In this document: positions 36,911 through 48,659 of the stretch, piece by piece
Layout: each line of letters begins with the position of its first letter
How positions within the stretch are numbered: the first letter of the stretch is position 1
From: Nymphaea colorata
Taxonomy: Eukaryota; Streptophyta; Magnoliopsida; Nymphaeales; Nymphaeaceae
Length of the DNA stretch: 64,000 bases
Assembly: GCF_008831285.2 (NCBI RefSeq)
Contig: NC_045139.1
Location: 974,204 to 1,038,203 of the forward strand
Direction of reading: 5' to 3'
Program-made: the position numbers and the translations under genes
The notes under the pieces: generated by a model
Databases searched by the model: none
What the model was told of the DNA's origin: nothing
The model's input: only the letters and a program-made list of their open reading frames with translations

Positions 36911-39060
36911 AATACTGATTTCATATGAGAACAACTGGTTTTATTGGAAACTAAATCAACTCAATCCAATCAACATCAGTCAATAATAAAAGAAAGAGCA
37001 ACTGTCAGTGATCAAGCTAGCACAATAGACAGCAACGATTTCTCATTGGGAGGCAGTAGAGTCAAATGTCCAGACATGAAACAGAGCCACGACGAAGGAA
37101 AACTTCAAGGCCACACTGGTCAGAGGTGAGATTGGGAGTTAAAATTCTAAGATTTGGTCTCTCATTCTTCCTCAGTTCCTCAATGGAAGAGCAGTCAGCT
37201 GTAAACTGGTTGGTTGCAGGCTTAATTCTATTTTACGAGATTAATAGAAGGGATGTTCAACTTGCAGAGTGAACATATGAACTTTGCTCGGAAAAGAACC
37301 ACTTGTGAATTGTTTTAGAGAAGAAAAAATGAAAGTGGTACCATCCCATTTTCTGATCATGTAAGATGAAAAGGATTATCTGTGTCACTCTTGGGCTTAC
37401 AACTGTTATTTGGATATTACTGGTTTAATTCATAAGATCTAATTATGTTTCCCCCAAAGTTATTTCTTCAATCGAAAGAACATCGTTATCGTTATCTCTT
37501 AGAGTAGCAAAATTTAAGGAAGACGACCAAAGATTCTGATTGGTATCATCATCCTTACAAATACGAAAGAGAGCAAAGTTTTTTGTCTTCACAATTATTC
37601 TGTCAAAACTTGGCGGCAACAGAGGTGAATTAAAGCAACAAGATACGCAAATTCAGAAGAATGCTCATGTCTGAATTGTACATCTGCTGCAACTAAGACG
37701 CACAAATTCCACAACTGAAGACAATTTTCGTCTAAATTTAAGCAAACTCATGTCTCTGCAACTTGCTTGACTTGAAAAAGTATCATTACAGATCCAAGTT
37801 GGGTAATGATAAATAATTAAGGAAACGCGGTCGGTTGGTCAGCCATGACGCAGAATGCACTACTGGCCCCATGATCAATTGGCACTTTTTTTTTCTTCAT
37901 ATTGGAATAGGTTTGAGCCCACAAACACAGAATTTTCAACACCATTCTTATGTCTTTGTTCAAGTAAATTTTTATAATTGTCAGAAACATCCAAGATCCT
38001 CCTAGTTTTTCCATAAAATCTTGAAAAATCTAAAGAATCTTTTGATTCATTGCTGCCATCTTCTATACTGTGTGAGAGGAGAGACCCACTGCCCCGCTGA
38101 AGGCCAAAGCCCTCATTCAGCCCCTCGTTTCTGTAAGGTACAAGGCCGATTTTTAGTGTGTTGGGGTGCTAAAATGGATATTGGCCGATTACGGCCGCCG
38201 CCCTGTCCGTTGCGCCAACCCCCTCATGGACGGTTGCAGTCTTTCTTTCATGGAAAGGGGCTTCAAGCAGCCTTCTTTCTTCTCTATGAAACAGATAAAT
38301 AACAGTCTTCCTGTTCTTCCTTGGGTTCACACTTTGGTACCTGGTCAAGTATGAGATAATAAAATAACCAAATTGTGCACAAAAGAAAAGCTGCAAATCG
38401 GACTGACTTCTCCAAATTGGAATGACTTTTTATTTTAAAATGGTTTTGATCATGAACTTTTATCTTTTTTCCACTTTTAAAGAACTTGGACTTGGGATGT
38501 TGGTTCTTGGTCTAGAAATAAAGAACTTGAGAGTTGCAGTAGTGGCATTGACTCTCTGTTTCACCAAATGCCTCAAGAATTGGTCTTGCACGGATCCTGG
38601 GGAAAATCATTCATTCTTGGCATTAATATAACATTCTAATCTTCAACGAAAGCATTGAAAAAAAAATTCTAGAGATGCATTTTTTATGGAACACATGCAG
38701 GTGTGATGTAGCGATCATCATCACAGTCTTGGCATATAATTTTCGCAAAAAAAAGCAGCATCAGAAGAAGAAGAAGAAGAAGAAGAAGAAGAAGAAGAAA
38801 ACAAATAGCACCGTGATTGATTGGTTTTCGACTGGCCACTTGCTGTCTTTGACAAAACACAAAAGAGGGATTTTGAGTAATTTAGTAAGCGAGACTGTGG
38901 CTTGCTAAGAAAGAATACAATAATGCTGAGAATAATTCATCAATTAAGCAGTTGCATTCTAGCATCTTTGATCATCGGTCAGCTAAAATGCACCAACTAG
39001 AATGTCGAATTTGACTTCCTAGACACCACTGATTCATGTCTTAAATTGCGGCATGTTGGT
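36911..39060. other. intergenic DNA, no gene supported; one GC-richer block
   Basis: The block at about 38085-38360 is GC-richer than its surroundings and has an open plus-strand frame (38021-38302) with no motif I know. It could be a pseudogene or organelle-derived fragment. An (AAG)n tract lies at about 38764-38799. Confidence 0.4.
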
Positions 39061-39076
39061 GTGCCCCCTACACCAA

Positions 39077-39077
39077 A

Positions 39078-39136
<59 letters not shown>

Positions 39137-39149
39137 GAGAGAGAGAGAG
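39077..39149. repeat. (CA)n(TA)n(GA)n compound microsatellite
   Basis: About 19 bp of CA, then about 38 bp of TA, then a short GA run. Confidence 0.95.
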
Positions 39150-39927
39150 TACAGATGTAGCTGGAATACATAAATCTATATGTTTGACAAAACGTGGCTG
39201 AAAATCCAACCAGTGGATTAGGTTCTTATAGCATAATCAACTTATGCTGTTAACTTTTTTAGTTTCTTGGTACCATTGCAGAATTCGATCTACGCATTCG
39301 ACAAAGTCTTCCAACCTAAATGAAATTCTTCCACATCTTGAAAAAAAAAAAGTGCCGATGGCATAATCTACCCACAGAGTAATTCTTTTCATATTAAAGA
39401 AAAGCAAGCAGCAAAAGATTTCCAAGTATCAGAAAACGCCAATTCATGAAATCGAGGCATGCTGGAAAAGATCAAGCTTACTTATGACAAGTTTCAAAAT
39501 GGGGTTAATTAAATATTATGTGCTTATGTTCGTAACTTTTTCTTTCTTTTAACAAGAGTAGTTGTGGGAAATAATCTAACATTAATAACTTAATTTTACT
39601 AATTCATAGCTTTCTCTTTCATTAATCTTTCATTAAGTTAATAACTTTGATAGATTTTTTCCATTGTTAAAATCCTTCTACAATTGTTTTGGCAACCAGG
39701 ACACTCCAACCTCCCACTACCAATATATAAAACAAAGCTTTTAAAAGAACAGTAATACGAGAATCATCTTCTGAACATTCTTCACTTTTGCTTTGTCAAC
39801 GTTTGAAAGCCTTATTCACATACATGGTTTCACTATCTTCGCAGCACATGGTTTCCAAATTTATGAAGTTGCAAGCACCACAAGTTGACTGGAAATAGTT
39901 TTGTGTATATCAAATCAATGGTGGTTA

Positions 39928-40223
39928 AGGGCGTGTTTGATAGGTTGGACTTTTATACCAGAGGTGATATAAGATCTTGGGATCTTAAGTTCCAAGGTTT
40001 CGGATCCCGTGATTGATAGCGTGAAACAGAAAACTTTCATTTGGAAGAAGAATAACTTAATAATTTCCTTTCCTTTCCCTGACCTCATATCCTTCATTTG
40101 GGGCATATTGAGGATCTTAAATTCATGGATATGAAATCTATAATTTGCCAAAATCATAAATTTGAGGTGGGCATCGCATAAGATCCCATTCTCATACTGC
40201 GATCCTGAATTATCAAACACCCT
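39928..40223. mobile_element. hAT-like MITE with inverted ends and an imperfect 8-bp target duplication
   Basis: The left end is AGGGCGTGTTTGATAGG and the right end on the minus strand is AGGGTGTTTGATAATTC. The flanking octamers are GGTGGTTA (39920-39927) and AATGGTTA (40224-40231), identical at six of eight positions. An 8-bp duplication and an AGGG start fit a non-autonomous hAT element. The 296-bp interior has no coding capacity. Confidence 0.65.
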
Positions 40224-40384
40224 AATGGTTATACATTCTTATTCTCTTGTTGAGGAAATAGTGAAACATGAGTACCTATTTTGAATTATTAATCCAGTGT
40301 CACAATCTTTTTTGGAGCTTAATCAATTTTTTACTTTATTAGATGGTGTTGACAAATGGTTTTGAGAAAAAAAAAATAGCATTT

Positions 40385-40621
40385 GCCTCAAGGAGCATAG
40401 TGTAGTTGGCCAAGCTAGGGGCTTGTAAGAAGGTAGGTTTCTAGTTTGATTCTCCTGGACACTATGTTCTTATGTCTTAAGGTGGTGGGTGCATCATTTA
40501 AGTTAAAGGGTGCACCATTGTTATCACTGACGCCGATGTAGCTCAGGACCCCAGAAACAGGAAGAATGGGGAGACCTTCACCGTTCGGACCTTGTTCCGA
40601 GCAGGCATTAAACAACTCCAT
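40385..40621 (+). mobile_element. tRNA-derived SINE, older copy
   Basis: It matches the SINE at 57432-57670 along its length: GCCTCAAGG start, an A-box-like TAGTGTAGTTGG at 40398-40409, a B-box-like AGTTTGATTCTCC about 34 bp further on, then GTGCACCATTG, GATGTAGCTCAGGACCCC and a GCATTAA-type end. The B box has lost the canonical TTCGA, so this copy is more diverged. No clean target-site duplication is visible. Confidence 0.7.
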
Positions 40622-43600
40622 ATATATGGAAAAATTTTGGCAACTCTAGTGCTCCCAAAGATCAAGACACCAATGAAACCACAACACAAGTTCATTGCCA
40701 AAAACACCGCCACCTCTATCCGATTGGCTGGGCTTTGCTTCTCGATGTTGAGAGGCCATAAATGTCATATTGTTTGGCTCTGCTCGCCAGTGAGTCAAGT
40801 GATCTACTATGAATAAATTGGTGATGTGAAGTTGGACAGATCTTTACATGGGGCCAACTAGCGACCGATCTATCTTGGTTGGTTCCTCGTCATTAAAACT
40901 AAAATCCAAAACTAATACAGTAATTGAAATTCATTGATAACATCAATAAATTGACTTGCGAAAACAGATTGACAGGTTTATTGTTCAACGACCAAGCAAA
41001 AAAATGTTTCTTGAATGTTGTCTCCTCAAAGCCTCATGGTCTCCACTGATCACCCCTTTCAAAATCATGCAGTTCATGTCAAAATCCATCGAGAATTGCA
41101 TAGATCTTTAGGAGACCCACTTCTTTAACTTCACCAGAAACCCACTATTGTTGACCTGTATTGATAGATGAAAGTGGGTTGGAAGGAAGACCACAGTTCC
41201 ACAGTGCTGCAGAAAATGCTTTTTTTTTTCATCCCCATCACATCAACACACTATATAATCATAAATATTGAGATTCTCTTTGATGAAACTGACACCCACT
41301 TGAAGTTTTTGGACTACATTTTCTTCCTCATGAGCATGTCCATAAATTGGTATCAGACATCCATTACTTTCTGCTTTAATTGAATTTCGCAGTGTGTACT
41401 TCATTGCATTGCCTTCATCATGCCTACATCATACATCCATTTATAGGGCACATATGAATTATTCATGATAGAAAGGTACCAAACTTTTGGTGCCATTTGG
41501 GAATATTGTCTTGCAGAGCAATGTCTTGTTCAATGTGGCAATAATTGTCATGAGGAAACCAAAGGGCCAGGCCTTGTGGCCTTCAAAAGTCAATTGTGGC
41601 ATTTCCAAGTGGCATCAAAGTTTCTTTGTGGCTTGTAACTGTTTGGACTTTGTGTTGTGTTAGGGTACTCTTTGGAGTGTGATGGGGCCATTTTACTTGC
41701 CACAATTTGGCCATACTCAACAGCCATAAAAAAGAGGCCTGTCTATTTCCCTTCCCACTAAAGTGTATTGAGTCAAGGCTCTCTCTCTCTCAGCCTCTCT
41801 CAAACTTTTGTGTGTGTGTATATATATATGTGTGTCTGTGTGTGTGCGCGTGTGTGGGTGTGTTTATCGTTTGCGTGAAGACTAAAAAGCATGTTTAAGT
41901 TTGTAAAGTATGATCATGGTTTTTTTTTTTGTTTACTAAAGCAATACACTTCTTTGTGAAATATTGTTTAAGTTTTCTTTCACTTGCAGTTGGTTTAGTA
42001 TGTCCCTTGTCTTTGATCAACCATGAATCTACCATGAATCAGTAGCAGTTGAGTGGGAATATAAGTATTTGCTAGGGATATGGGTACAGACTGATCTGAT
42101 CTGAACAAGCTAAAAGCATGGAAATTGAATTTGGGTTGAGTTGGGTATGGCAAGAAAGGTTGATGTGCTCAAAACTATATCCAACCCATTTAAGCCCCTG
42201 ACTAAGGGGGCTGTTTGTTTCTACTGCACATAGGATTGCCTTTCCTGCGAAGCTGTTTACACTGCAAGCAGAAACTATTTGATTCGATTTTCAGAAACAA
42301 CCAGACCCTAAATTTTGCATAGGAAAACATTTCCCTGGGATGAGTTTGGGGAGAATTTCATTTTCGTGTAGAAACCCCAAATGCCTGCAAGGGAAAACAT
42401 GGAAATTGATCATATTGGCATGAAGATTTGGAAATCATCACCAATTTTTTCACCTCAAACTTACTGTCTTCCTCTGCTTGGATGTTCAGGATCCCATGGC
42501 CAATTTGTTTCATTCACAGATGTTAGAAATAGTGCCAAGAACTAAGAGCCTAGATGGTTAGAACATGGTTAGGATTTTGATATTTTTTTTTTTTTTTTGC
42601 TGAACTCGAACAGATATTAGATTACATCAATATTAGCATTAGAGGCTAAGTCACCACTGGTTTCACTTTACAAAGTGGCCCAACCACAAGGACTCTTTAT
42701 CCAGATTCTCTCTCATCAGTACACTGACAACTTAAGCATGGCTACATGTGGTAGGTTGATGGCTGACACAAACAGGTGGTGACCTGATCTCAGACTCTTA
42801 GTATCAATATCAAACATTTGCATCCATAACAAGAACTGTTCCTCAAATTGTAGCTTTTGCAGAACAAAGACTCCTTGGATTTATTGTATGAAAATTGAAA
42901 AAGCTCCTTCTACAGAATGTGGGAAAACAGCCCATGTTTCATGGAACAAATTTGCACTGCAAGAAGGTAATTTCACATTGCACTTCAACCAGTTCTAAAA
43001 GCAGCTGTTTGCTACATCTTCTGCTATCCTTATGATTTTCTATATCTGTTCCCTAGACTATAATTCAACCTCTCTTAGCATAGGCAACTGGTCATGAGTT
43101 CAACCCTCATTGTGAGCAGACTTATTTTTTTGTACCCTTCTGAAGGTCCTTGGGCCTCAAAGGCCATTCAGCCTGCATTCGATGGCCAGCCCATGACATT
43201 GCCAATAGCTTGGCATCTCCATGCTTCTTCCTCCCTCCTCCCTCTTAGAGCGACGGCCATTAGGGTTCAGTGCTGGTGGAGGTGGGTTCACTCGTCATCC
43301 AAAAGTGAAAGAGCAAAAAAGGAAGAGAGAGGGAAAAGATATAATGTAGGATAGCATGCACAGTAGATCAGACATAATACAAAACACAAAAGTACCTATG
43401 GGCGATTAAAAATATTTGATGAATGTAACTGCACTCTATATTATAAAGCGAAACACAGTGGTGTTACATCATGATATCACATTAATATGCAATTGGCTTT
43501 TCCTTAACCAGGAAGAAATTTTTTTTCATGAATCCGTTGACAAAAACCAACTTGATAACAATGGGAACCACTAAAAACGAGTGAACCCCATCAGAATCCA

Positions 43601-44500
43601 GAAGCATATTTCAAACTTTAATTTGCCAATTAGTTATAGTAATCAACGTCTGGTGCCTCATCACTCCTGATGAATCACACTCATAGCGGAACCGACTTTA
43701 AGGCACCTTACTCCGTTAATATTTTTTAATTTGCCTGGACCTTGCATATAAAGCCCAAAAAAAGGAAACGACGCCACTTGGAATCGCGCTCCCCATGTTT
43801 GTCTTTATCACCGGTCCTGTACAAAGTTGATTTTGGAGTGCCGCTAAAACGACCTCCCACCTTCATAAATTGCAGGCTGCTGACTTTTTACGAGATGGGT
43901 CACCGAATATTCCCCGATTAATCACCATAACCCATTAAAAACCCTGTCAGTGGTTACACCAACCATCGTTCCCTAGCATTACAAAAGCAATTATTCCGGT
44001 AACCATCCACACTTGATGCCCCCGATGGCGACAGCCACACTTTCACTAGCAAATTGCCATAAAAAGTAGACATAATGAGACTACAAAAGGAAGACTCATA
44101 CACTGGAAAGTAAGCTCATTGAGAGAAGTTTATGCATAAATAAACCGATTAAAGACATAAAGAACAACGGCGACACAGCACGTTGCCTGATAATCCTCCT
44201 AAATAAATAGCACGAGACGGACCTGGGGAGGGAAGGGTCTCATCTTTCAAGGCCTGAGATATTTCCCCAATATTATTTCTTATCTCCTATTGGTGGTCCA
44301 CTGGGAGCTTCGCCGCTGGATTCAGCAAACGCGGTTAAGACTTTTGGAATTTAGACGCCACTCTTTTCCTGTTGAATCACTGAAAATATTTTCACGCCCA
44401 CATGAGAATCTCTTGCTGAAACGCTAAACTCCATGACAAACGAAACTCTGAAACACTAAGACTAACTGTAAGATTCAAATGTCGCTCTTCTGTATCCTTA
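40622..44500. other. intergenic DNA, no gene supported
   Basis: No coding exon recognised. A (TG)n region lies near 41810-41865. A possible further SINE-like segment is listed at 43073. The plus-strand frame at 43094-43354 runs through it and is not considered a gene. Confidence 0.5.
43073..43240 (+). mobile_element. possible tRNA-related SINE fragment
   Basis: TAGCATAGGCAACTGG resembles a polymerase III A box with a D-loop, and GGTCATGAGTTCAACCC resembles a B box, but the two lie only some 10-15 bp closer than in the SINE at 57.4 kb. A GC-richer body follows. There is no second copy in the window to confirm it. Confidence 0.25.
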
Positions 44501-44560
44501 TAGGTGCAGGGACCTAGTGCATACAGCAGGGTGGGTCCAAGCAAAGCGGCACGCGCCGCA

Positions 44561-45343
44561 TCACATCAGCCCGAGTTCTTTCACTTCCATTTTCAACAAT
44601 TTCAGATACCTCAGAGCCTCGTCCAGGACATCCGCAGTATCCATTCTCTCGCCGCAGGGTAGGATTTCCCTCAGTGCTTCTATCATTTTCTGCACTCTCT
44701 CCTGCGTGTGGTCTGCATCAGCACTTGCAGAGATTGGATTCTGCTCACGTGCAGCAGTACCTGCAATGTCTCTTGAAGTTGCAGTGGACAATGTATCTGC
44801 CGAAGTGCTGCTTTGGTGCTCCCACGGGCTTCGACCTGTACTGACCTCTTCTTCTTCATCAACATCTTCATCGGAGCTCAGCAATGCGTCAATATCTCTT
44901 GTGTCTTCTTTGAAAGAACTTTCTTTGCTTTCACCATCGTTCTCGTGGAAGCAAGTGTTGTGGAGGCCTAAAGTTGCGATTCTATCTGAGAGTGAAGGAT
45001 GGAACATCATTCTGCTCCTATAATCAGTTTGATCAAAAATAATGAAATTCTTAGGGCAGTTGCTGCAAGCCTGAAATTCAACCGCGTGAACCGGATTCAT
45101 TTGTTGCCCACAAATTATGTCTTCACCAGCAGCCACATTGCAAGCTGCAGGTTCTAACCCGTGACCCACAGCCATGTCTTGATTGCCCTCATATAGCTCA
45201 GGTGATAACCTTGGGAGGCGTTGTGCAGAGGAAGAGTCTCTGTTGGAGTACATATCATACCCACCATCCAGTACTCCAGGAAATTCATTAAAGCCCCACC
45301 CAGATCCATATTGAGGATGTGTGGAATTTGTGTTCCAGTCCAT
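44561..45343 (-). CDS. SAC51-like atypical bHLH transcription factor (bHLH143/145 type), 260 aa
   Basis: Main frame from ATG 45343 to TGA at 44561, uninterrupted. The helix-loop-helix lies at the very C-terminus, about residues 215-260: a first helix around ERVQKMIEALREILP, a loop with CGERMDTADVL, and a second helix DEALRYLKLLKMEVKELG. The basic region is poor, so it is an atypical, probably non-E-box-binding bHLH. Upstream blocks typical of the SAC51/SACL family are visible: a CPKNFIIFDQTDYRS segment near 96-110 and an acidic DEDVDEEEE stretch near 158-166. In Arabidopsis, SAC51 and its paralogues act in thermospermine-dependent control of xylem differentiation. The gene is preceded by the conserved uORF annotated separately. 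An optional leader intron may lie just upstream (about 45358-45425). Confidence 0.92.
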   Translation of the reverse strand: MDWNTNSTHPQYGSGWGFNEFPGVLDGGYDMYSNRDSSSAQRLPRLSPELYEGNQDMAVGHGLEPAACNVAAGEDIICGQQMNPVHAVEFQACSNCPKNFIIFDQTDYRSRMMFHPSLSDRIATLGLHNTCFHENDGESKESSFKEDTRDIDALLSSDEDVDEEEEVSTGRSPWEHQSSTSADTLSTATSRDIAGTAAREQNPISASADADHTQERVQKMIEALREILPCGERMDTADVLDEALRYLKLLKMEVKELGLM

Positions 45344-45521
45344 CCAAAACTAAACACAAGGAGGTAAAGCTGTCGCCAAATAAGAACAGAAAAACTGATG
45401 GTCGTACTGCTGAGCAAGAGGATGTTCACCTATTGTTCATAACCATTCTAATGCTTCCATTTTCATAATTTTGCACCACCAGAAAGTCAATAAAAACAGA
45501 TCTACCGTATAATGCTTTGCT

Positions 45522-45912
45522 CTACGTAACCGGCTTAAGCAAATGACGGAAATATTCAGCCTGTGAAAAAAGGAGAGAAAATACTTAAGAGAGAACAAAC
45601 TACAAGTGGATGGACTGCTGAACATAAGAAATTCACTTTGTTAGTTCGAGTCTTCAAATGAACAAAACATAGAAGACATTGAAAATCTAGCACAAACCCA
45701 AGGTTTGTGGAAAAACTCAGAGTCTGCCATTGCTGGTCCAGGGTACACTCCAACCAACATTGCCATAACCAATCAAACATCATACTGTAAAGGAACATTA
45801 CCTGACAAATCTGAAGGGATTGGAAACATGCATTTACAATGACAATCATTATAAGATTCTTGACTTCCTTCTCTGTTTGGAATCTGTTTAAATTGACTAT
45901 GATGTACATCAT
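45522..45912 (-). CDS. conserved SAC51-type upstream ORF peptide, two exons, 49 codons
   Basis: Upstream ORF in the leader of the SAC51-like bHLH gene. Exon A, 45802-45912, ends with ACFQSLQICQ at a CAG|GTAATG donor. Exon B, 45522-45560, follows a TTTTTTCACAG acceptor and encodes AEYFRHLLKPVT then TAG. The spliced end ACFQ-LQ-CQ-AEYFRHLLKPVT is the hallmark C-terminus of the uORF peptide conserved in SAC51/SACL mRNAs across flowering plants. In Arabidopsis that peptide represses translation of the main ORF and thermospermine relieves the repression. The start is ambiguous: two adjacent ATGs at 45912 and 45909 are in frame, but a leader exon border (AAACAG|ATTCC) could supply a different N-terminus. 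The intron is 241 bp, phase 0. Confidence 0.93.
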
Positions 45913-46277
45913 CACTTCCTCAGGTCCAATATCAATAACCAGGTAGAGGCTTGGGCACTTCGACTTGTGGAGATAAAATAACCTGGATATAACAATGATC
46001 AGTAATGCAACATAACTTTCAACATCAAAAAAGATCATGAAATCAACCAGCTTCCAGATTTCCTCACATTGAATTCCTGTAATGCAGCAAAAAAAAGGAA
46101 AACATTGAAAGGCAACATAGATTACACAGTGTCCTCACAAATAATACAGTACCAGAGCCCAGTTCAAAGAGACAATAATGATGAGAGACAACATCAATAA
46201 AAACGACGAAAATTTATATGACAAAACAGGAAAAAGGGGATATGAGGAAACAAAAGCAAACCAGTAAGCAGCTTCGT

Positions 46278-46361
46278 GCGATGTAAGCACTATATCTAAC
46301 AACATGCGATGTAAGCACTATATCTAACAACATGCGATGTAAGCATAATTCCTAACAATAT
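46278..46361. repeat. 28-bp tandem repeat, three copies
   Basis: GCGATGTAAGCACTATATCT-type units start at 46278, 46306 and 46334, a strict 28-bp period. The first two are identical and the third is diverged. The array lies in a leader intron of the SAC51-like gene. Confidence 0.9.
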
Positions 46362-48343
46362 GTCAACACACACACAACAGCAATGCAATTTGGAAACAAA
46401 CACTTCAGAAGCTAATAACAATTTCATGGAATTTATGATTAAGTCCTCGTGAACAACAAAAATAGGAAGTTGATAACTTAATTGACATTAATGAAGCCGT
46501 CACACAACCTACCCCCTTAAAAAAGCCATCTGCAAAGGATGAAGATAATAAAAGCAAGTTTATTTAATGCTTTCCAACTTATGTTCTAGTGAACTGATCC
46601 CAAAGTAATGATAAAACAGAAAGCAATAAATTGGAAATCAAAATAAGGTGCGACAGAAATTCAGAGTAAAAAAATCATAAGATTTTACCAGGAAATTTAG
46701 ACTTCTATAGTATAACACGAAAGATCACAAACAACCGAACCGAGCGGCGACTGAAACTCGTAAAGCAAGACAACCAAGGCATAGTGCTGAATTTTAGCTC
46801 CTCGTACTTCTTCTAAAGCACCATTCTGTTCAGGAAATGAGAAACCAAATAAATAAATCAAAAATTACCTTGCATGTTTCCAGGGACATTAAACCCTAAA
46901 AAATATCATTTCCTGATATTCTTAAAGAGAAATTATATACACGACAGGCAAATAAATAAAGATGAATAACCTGAAGAGAAGAATGTATATAATACAGATG
47001 AAAAGTATCAGATATGAAGAACCATCTGAGACATGTAAAGAACGTGATAATACCCTTGGCTATAGAAAAAGAAACTTTCACAATCATATCAAAAGAATGA
47101 AAACGAATGAATCCAATTCCTCGTAGTTAACAATTAAAACTAGGTTTTTAACGAAATCAGTATGAACTCTAAACCCCAAGGATTAAATTCCACAAGTAGT
47201 TATAGAAGGTCATGCCAGCTTTCGTACATGAATCTGGAAGGAAACGATGCTTTGGCGCACAATAGAGGAAAAGAACAGGTATATTAGAAGAAGGGTAACA
47301 CGAGGCATTATTATACGAAAATAAGAGACAATATAGTCAACGATTAGTACGTTCATGCACCACCAAAACCTTTTACAGAAAAAAGTTAAAAGTGGAAAAC
47401 GTACAGAAACGGAGGAACTTAGAGAGCTAGTTTTCCTAGAAAAGTGGGGAGGAACAAATGAGAAAGAAACAAACTTTTTTGATTGCAGGTATACATACAC
47501 AAGATCAGACAAAGAGAACTTAAATACTATGATGAGATCAAATTCAGTGACAAAATATTCCAAGGCAGCAAAAAACATCGGAGGTTTTAATCATTCTATA
47601 TGGACTATAAAATAAAATTTAGGTTCAGAAACTACACTTTAACGAGAAAAATAATCATAAAAAATAGTATACAACAAGACTGCACCAGGCTGTCCTTTTA
47701 AGTGTTCAATCAATGGAAGAAAAGAAAAGATACTCTAGCGAAAACGAAATAACATATATAACAGTAAAAACGTACAACACAAAGCTAGGTTTTGTCCTTC
47801 TCTATCCGCTTTTTGTTATCAGCAGTGAAACCACCATAAGATTATATGGAATCGAGAAACGGTGAAAGTCCTTGGGAGAAAGGGCGATAACAAGTAACCC
47901 AAAGATTCAGAGAAGAACAACCATAAAAAACCCTTCTGAAGGCCCAATTCTCAATTGAGATCAGAAGGAATCCAAAATCCATCACACTCAATTAGAAAGT
48001 TGAAGCAAATCATCCGTTGGTTCACCGTAACCGCTATCAACACCAAAAAATCATCCAAAAATTCGATCTTTCACAAGAGAAAGAATTGTAATGAACCAAA
48101 AGAAATGCAATAAATCAATCAAAAGCGATCAGATCCACGTCAAATCAGCGTATAAACTCCTAAACGCAACAGACGGTCAACCAAACCTTTGTATAAATCG
48201 GCCGAACGACGTTGCCGGGGAAAAGCGAGATGTTCCCGAGGACAAACCCGCGAATCGAAATGGGGAAAAAAACCCTAAAAGGACGAAATGCTGGACGAGA
48301 GAAAAGCGAAGCAAAGAATGAGCAAGGCGGGCGAGGTGGATCC

Positions 48344-48350
48344 TTATATA
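48344..48350 (-). promoter_or_regulatory. TATA box of the SAC51-like gene
   Basis: TATATAA on the minus strand, followed about 30 bp downstream by a pyrimidine-rich leader start. The region upstream, 48360-48660, is CpG- and GC-rich compared with the surroundings and contains the perfect palindromes GGGTTCGAACCC and GGGCATAA-GT-TTATGCCC, as expected of a housekeeping-type promoter. Confidence 0.6.
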
Positions 48351-48659
48351 GGGGATCGCAGCGAACGACGCCTTTAACCCGAGACGAGGGTTCGAACCCG
48401 AGATCGGCTTAACCGTGGTTAGTCTGCGGGCATAAGTTTATGCCCTCGATGGACGTGTCTCCAACTGGCGAATCGTGGCCGTCCGATCATCACCAGACCT
48501 TTTCCCTTCTCGTCTCCCGCCAAAAGCGGGCACAATGTCGACCGTCCGATCTCACTCAGTCAGACTTTTGCAGAGGGCGTCAGACGTGCGAACCCTTCGG
48601 GTCGGGCATATCTGGTTGCGTACCCGAACCGAAACCTGATCACTCTGCGCTCAACTGGC

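Larger units (their letters stand above)
45344..48330 (-). promoter_or_regulatory. long intron-containing 5' leader of the SAC51-like gene
   Basis: Between the TATA box at 48344 and the main ATG at 45343 there is about 3 kb. The first leader exon is probably about 48160-48315, with a CAAAG|GTTTGG donor. At least one further splice lies inside the uORF. Other candidate acceptors are seen at about 46085 (ATTACAG|GAATTC) and 45983 (ATCCAG|GTTATT). Exact leader exons cannot be fixed without transcript data. Confidence 0.6.

Noticed and set aside
45556-46038. 160-codon minus-strand frame as a separate gene upstream of the bHLH
   Set aside because: It runs through the intron of the conserved uORF. 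Only its middle part (45802-45912) is the uORF exon; the rest is leader or intron sequence.
48365-48440. Possible tRNA gene around GGGTTCGAACCC
   Set aside because: The string is a perfect palindrome resembling a T-arm, but the flanking bases do not form a 5-bp T-stem, nor can I fold acceptor, D and anticodon arms.
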